DNA of 7,424 nt from the NCBI GenBank assembly GCA_018712465.1, contig DVGY01000112.1, forward strand, positions 1-7,424, written 5' to 3'. Shown here in pieces: positions 6,849 to 7,424 of the stretch. The notes below the pieces were generated by a model, which had not been told where the DNA came from, searched no databases, and saw only the letters and a list, made by a program, of their open reading frames with translations. A program made the translations under genes and the position numbers. The DNA is from Candidatus Egerieicola pullicola (GTDB taxonomy: Bacteria; Bacillota; Clostridia; Oscillospirales; Ruminococcaceae). The stretch's first letter is position 1. Each line of letters opens with the position of its first letter.

Positions 6849-7424
6849 TTATTCCCCGAAAGACAGGCCAAAATTGCGGATTAGGCCATCCTTATTCCGC
6901 CAATCCTCCTTCACCTTCACCCAACAGGTGAGGTTGACCTTGGCCTGCAAAAACTGCTCCATCTGGGCACGGGCAGAGGTAGCAATGGTTTTCAGCATAC
7001 TGCCCCTCTTGCCGAGAATCATGCCCTTGTGGGAAGGACGCTCGCAGTAAATGGTGGCGTCAATGTCCAACAGACCGGGCCGGTCTTCCCGCTCCCGCAT
7101 CTTCTCGATGACCACTGCAGTGCCGTGAGGGATCTCCTGACGGAGGTTTAAGAGAATCTGCTCCCGCAGTAACTCCGCCATAATCACCCGTTCCGGCTGG
7201 TCGGTGAGGGCGTCGTCGGGAAAAAAGTGAGGGCCAGGGGCAAGGTAAGCGGCAAGCTGCTGCATCAGCGGCTCTAAGCCCTTTTTTTCCAGTACGCTTA
7301 CCGGAAAGATAGCGTCAAACAGGTTCAGCTTGCCAAAAGTGTCCATCCGAGCCAGTAGATCGGTTTTTTCTTTCAGAGTATCGATTTTATTGATGACCAG
7401 CACCGCCGGAAGCTGGATGTCCCG
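6849..7424 (-). CDS. era: GTPase Era, C-terminal part (cut by the window edge)
   Basis: The reading frame is open to the right edge, so the true start lies outside; 191 residues are visible of about 300. Era is a membrane-associated GTPase that binds the 3' end of 16S rRNA and assists 30S subunit assembly. The visible part begins in the GTPase domain with VLVINKID, whose NKID (residues 12-15 of the fragment) is the G4 guanine-specificity motif. The PVSVLEKKGL segment is the G5 region, with Val where Ala is usual (SA to SV). The KH domain follows: the ERVIMAELLREQIL helix, then ERPSHKGMILGKRG, whose GKRG (138-141) is the GxxG RNA-binding loop, then LKTIATSAR. The ending KVKEDWRNKDGLIRNFG is typical of Gram-positive Era. 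A GTG at 7403 is internal and should not be taken as the start. Confidence 0.96.
   Translation of the reverse strand, partial: RDIQLPAVLVINKIDTLKEKTDLLARMDTFGKLNLFDAIFPVSVLEKKGLEPLMQQLAAYLAPGPHFFPDDALTDQPERVIMAELLREQILLNLRQEIPHGTAVVIEKMREREDRPGLLDIDATIYCERPSHKGMILGKRGSMLKTIATSARAQMEQFLQAKVNLTCWVKVKEDWRNKDGLIRNFGLSFGE

Noticed and set aside
6849..7403. GTG at 7403 as the era start
   Set aside because: The frame is open to the edge, and the residues before it (RDIQLPA) continue normal Era sequence into the G4 motif; starting here would remove most of the GTPase domain.
1..7424. Mobile elements, CRISPR arrays, tRNA or rRNA genes
   Set aside because: No transposase motifs, regularly spaced repeats or cloverleaf-like segments were seen, and nearly all bases are explained by the seven minus-strand genes and short gaps.

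Overview
The window is a densely packed bacterial segment. All seven recognisable genes lie on the minus strand, so transcription runs from position 7424 down to 1. The gene content suggests a Gram-positive member of the Bacillota, most likely class Clostridia and plausibly an Oscillospirales-type gut anaerobe. The pointers are the order era-recO-mutS2, a PRC-barrel protein of the sporulation-associated YlmC/YmxH family, purine-rich Shine-Dalgarno sites, a sigma-A type promoter, a lipoprotein of the GHL10/DUF187 family, and an ER/SipW-type signal-peptidase fold. The family and genus placement is inference; there is no rRNA or tRNA here.

Region 1 (7424 to 3205) is a housekeeping block. It holds the 3' two-thirds of era (ribosome-assembly GTPase, running off the right edge), recO (recombination mediator, three bases after era), mutS2 (SMC-like ATPase with a Smr nuclease domain), and a 100-residue PRC-barrel protein. 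era and recO look translationally coupled. A 126-base gap between recO and mutS2 holds a set of competing inverted repeats that looks like a terminator with an alternative fold, so mutS2 may be controlled by transcriptional read-through.

Region 2 (3204 to 1) is an envelope-related set. It opens with a near-consensus promoter (TTGACA, 17 bases, CATAAT). Its first gene encodes a two-pass membrane protein that resembles a type I signal peptidase but has lost the catalytic motifs and carries a long cytosolic tail. Next come a GHL10-type lipoprotein, probably acting on cell-wall glycan, and a cytoplasmic SGNH/GDSL hydrolase. A terminator-like hairpin separates the first gene from the second. A start codon with its own ribosome-binding site at the left edge suggests a further gene in the same direction.

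No mobile element, CRISPR array, rRNA, tRNA or plus-strand gene could be supported. The two most original observations are the catalytically degenerate signal-peptidase-like membrane protein and the candidate attenuator in front of mutS2.
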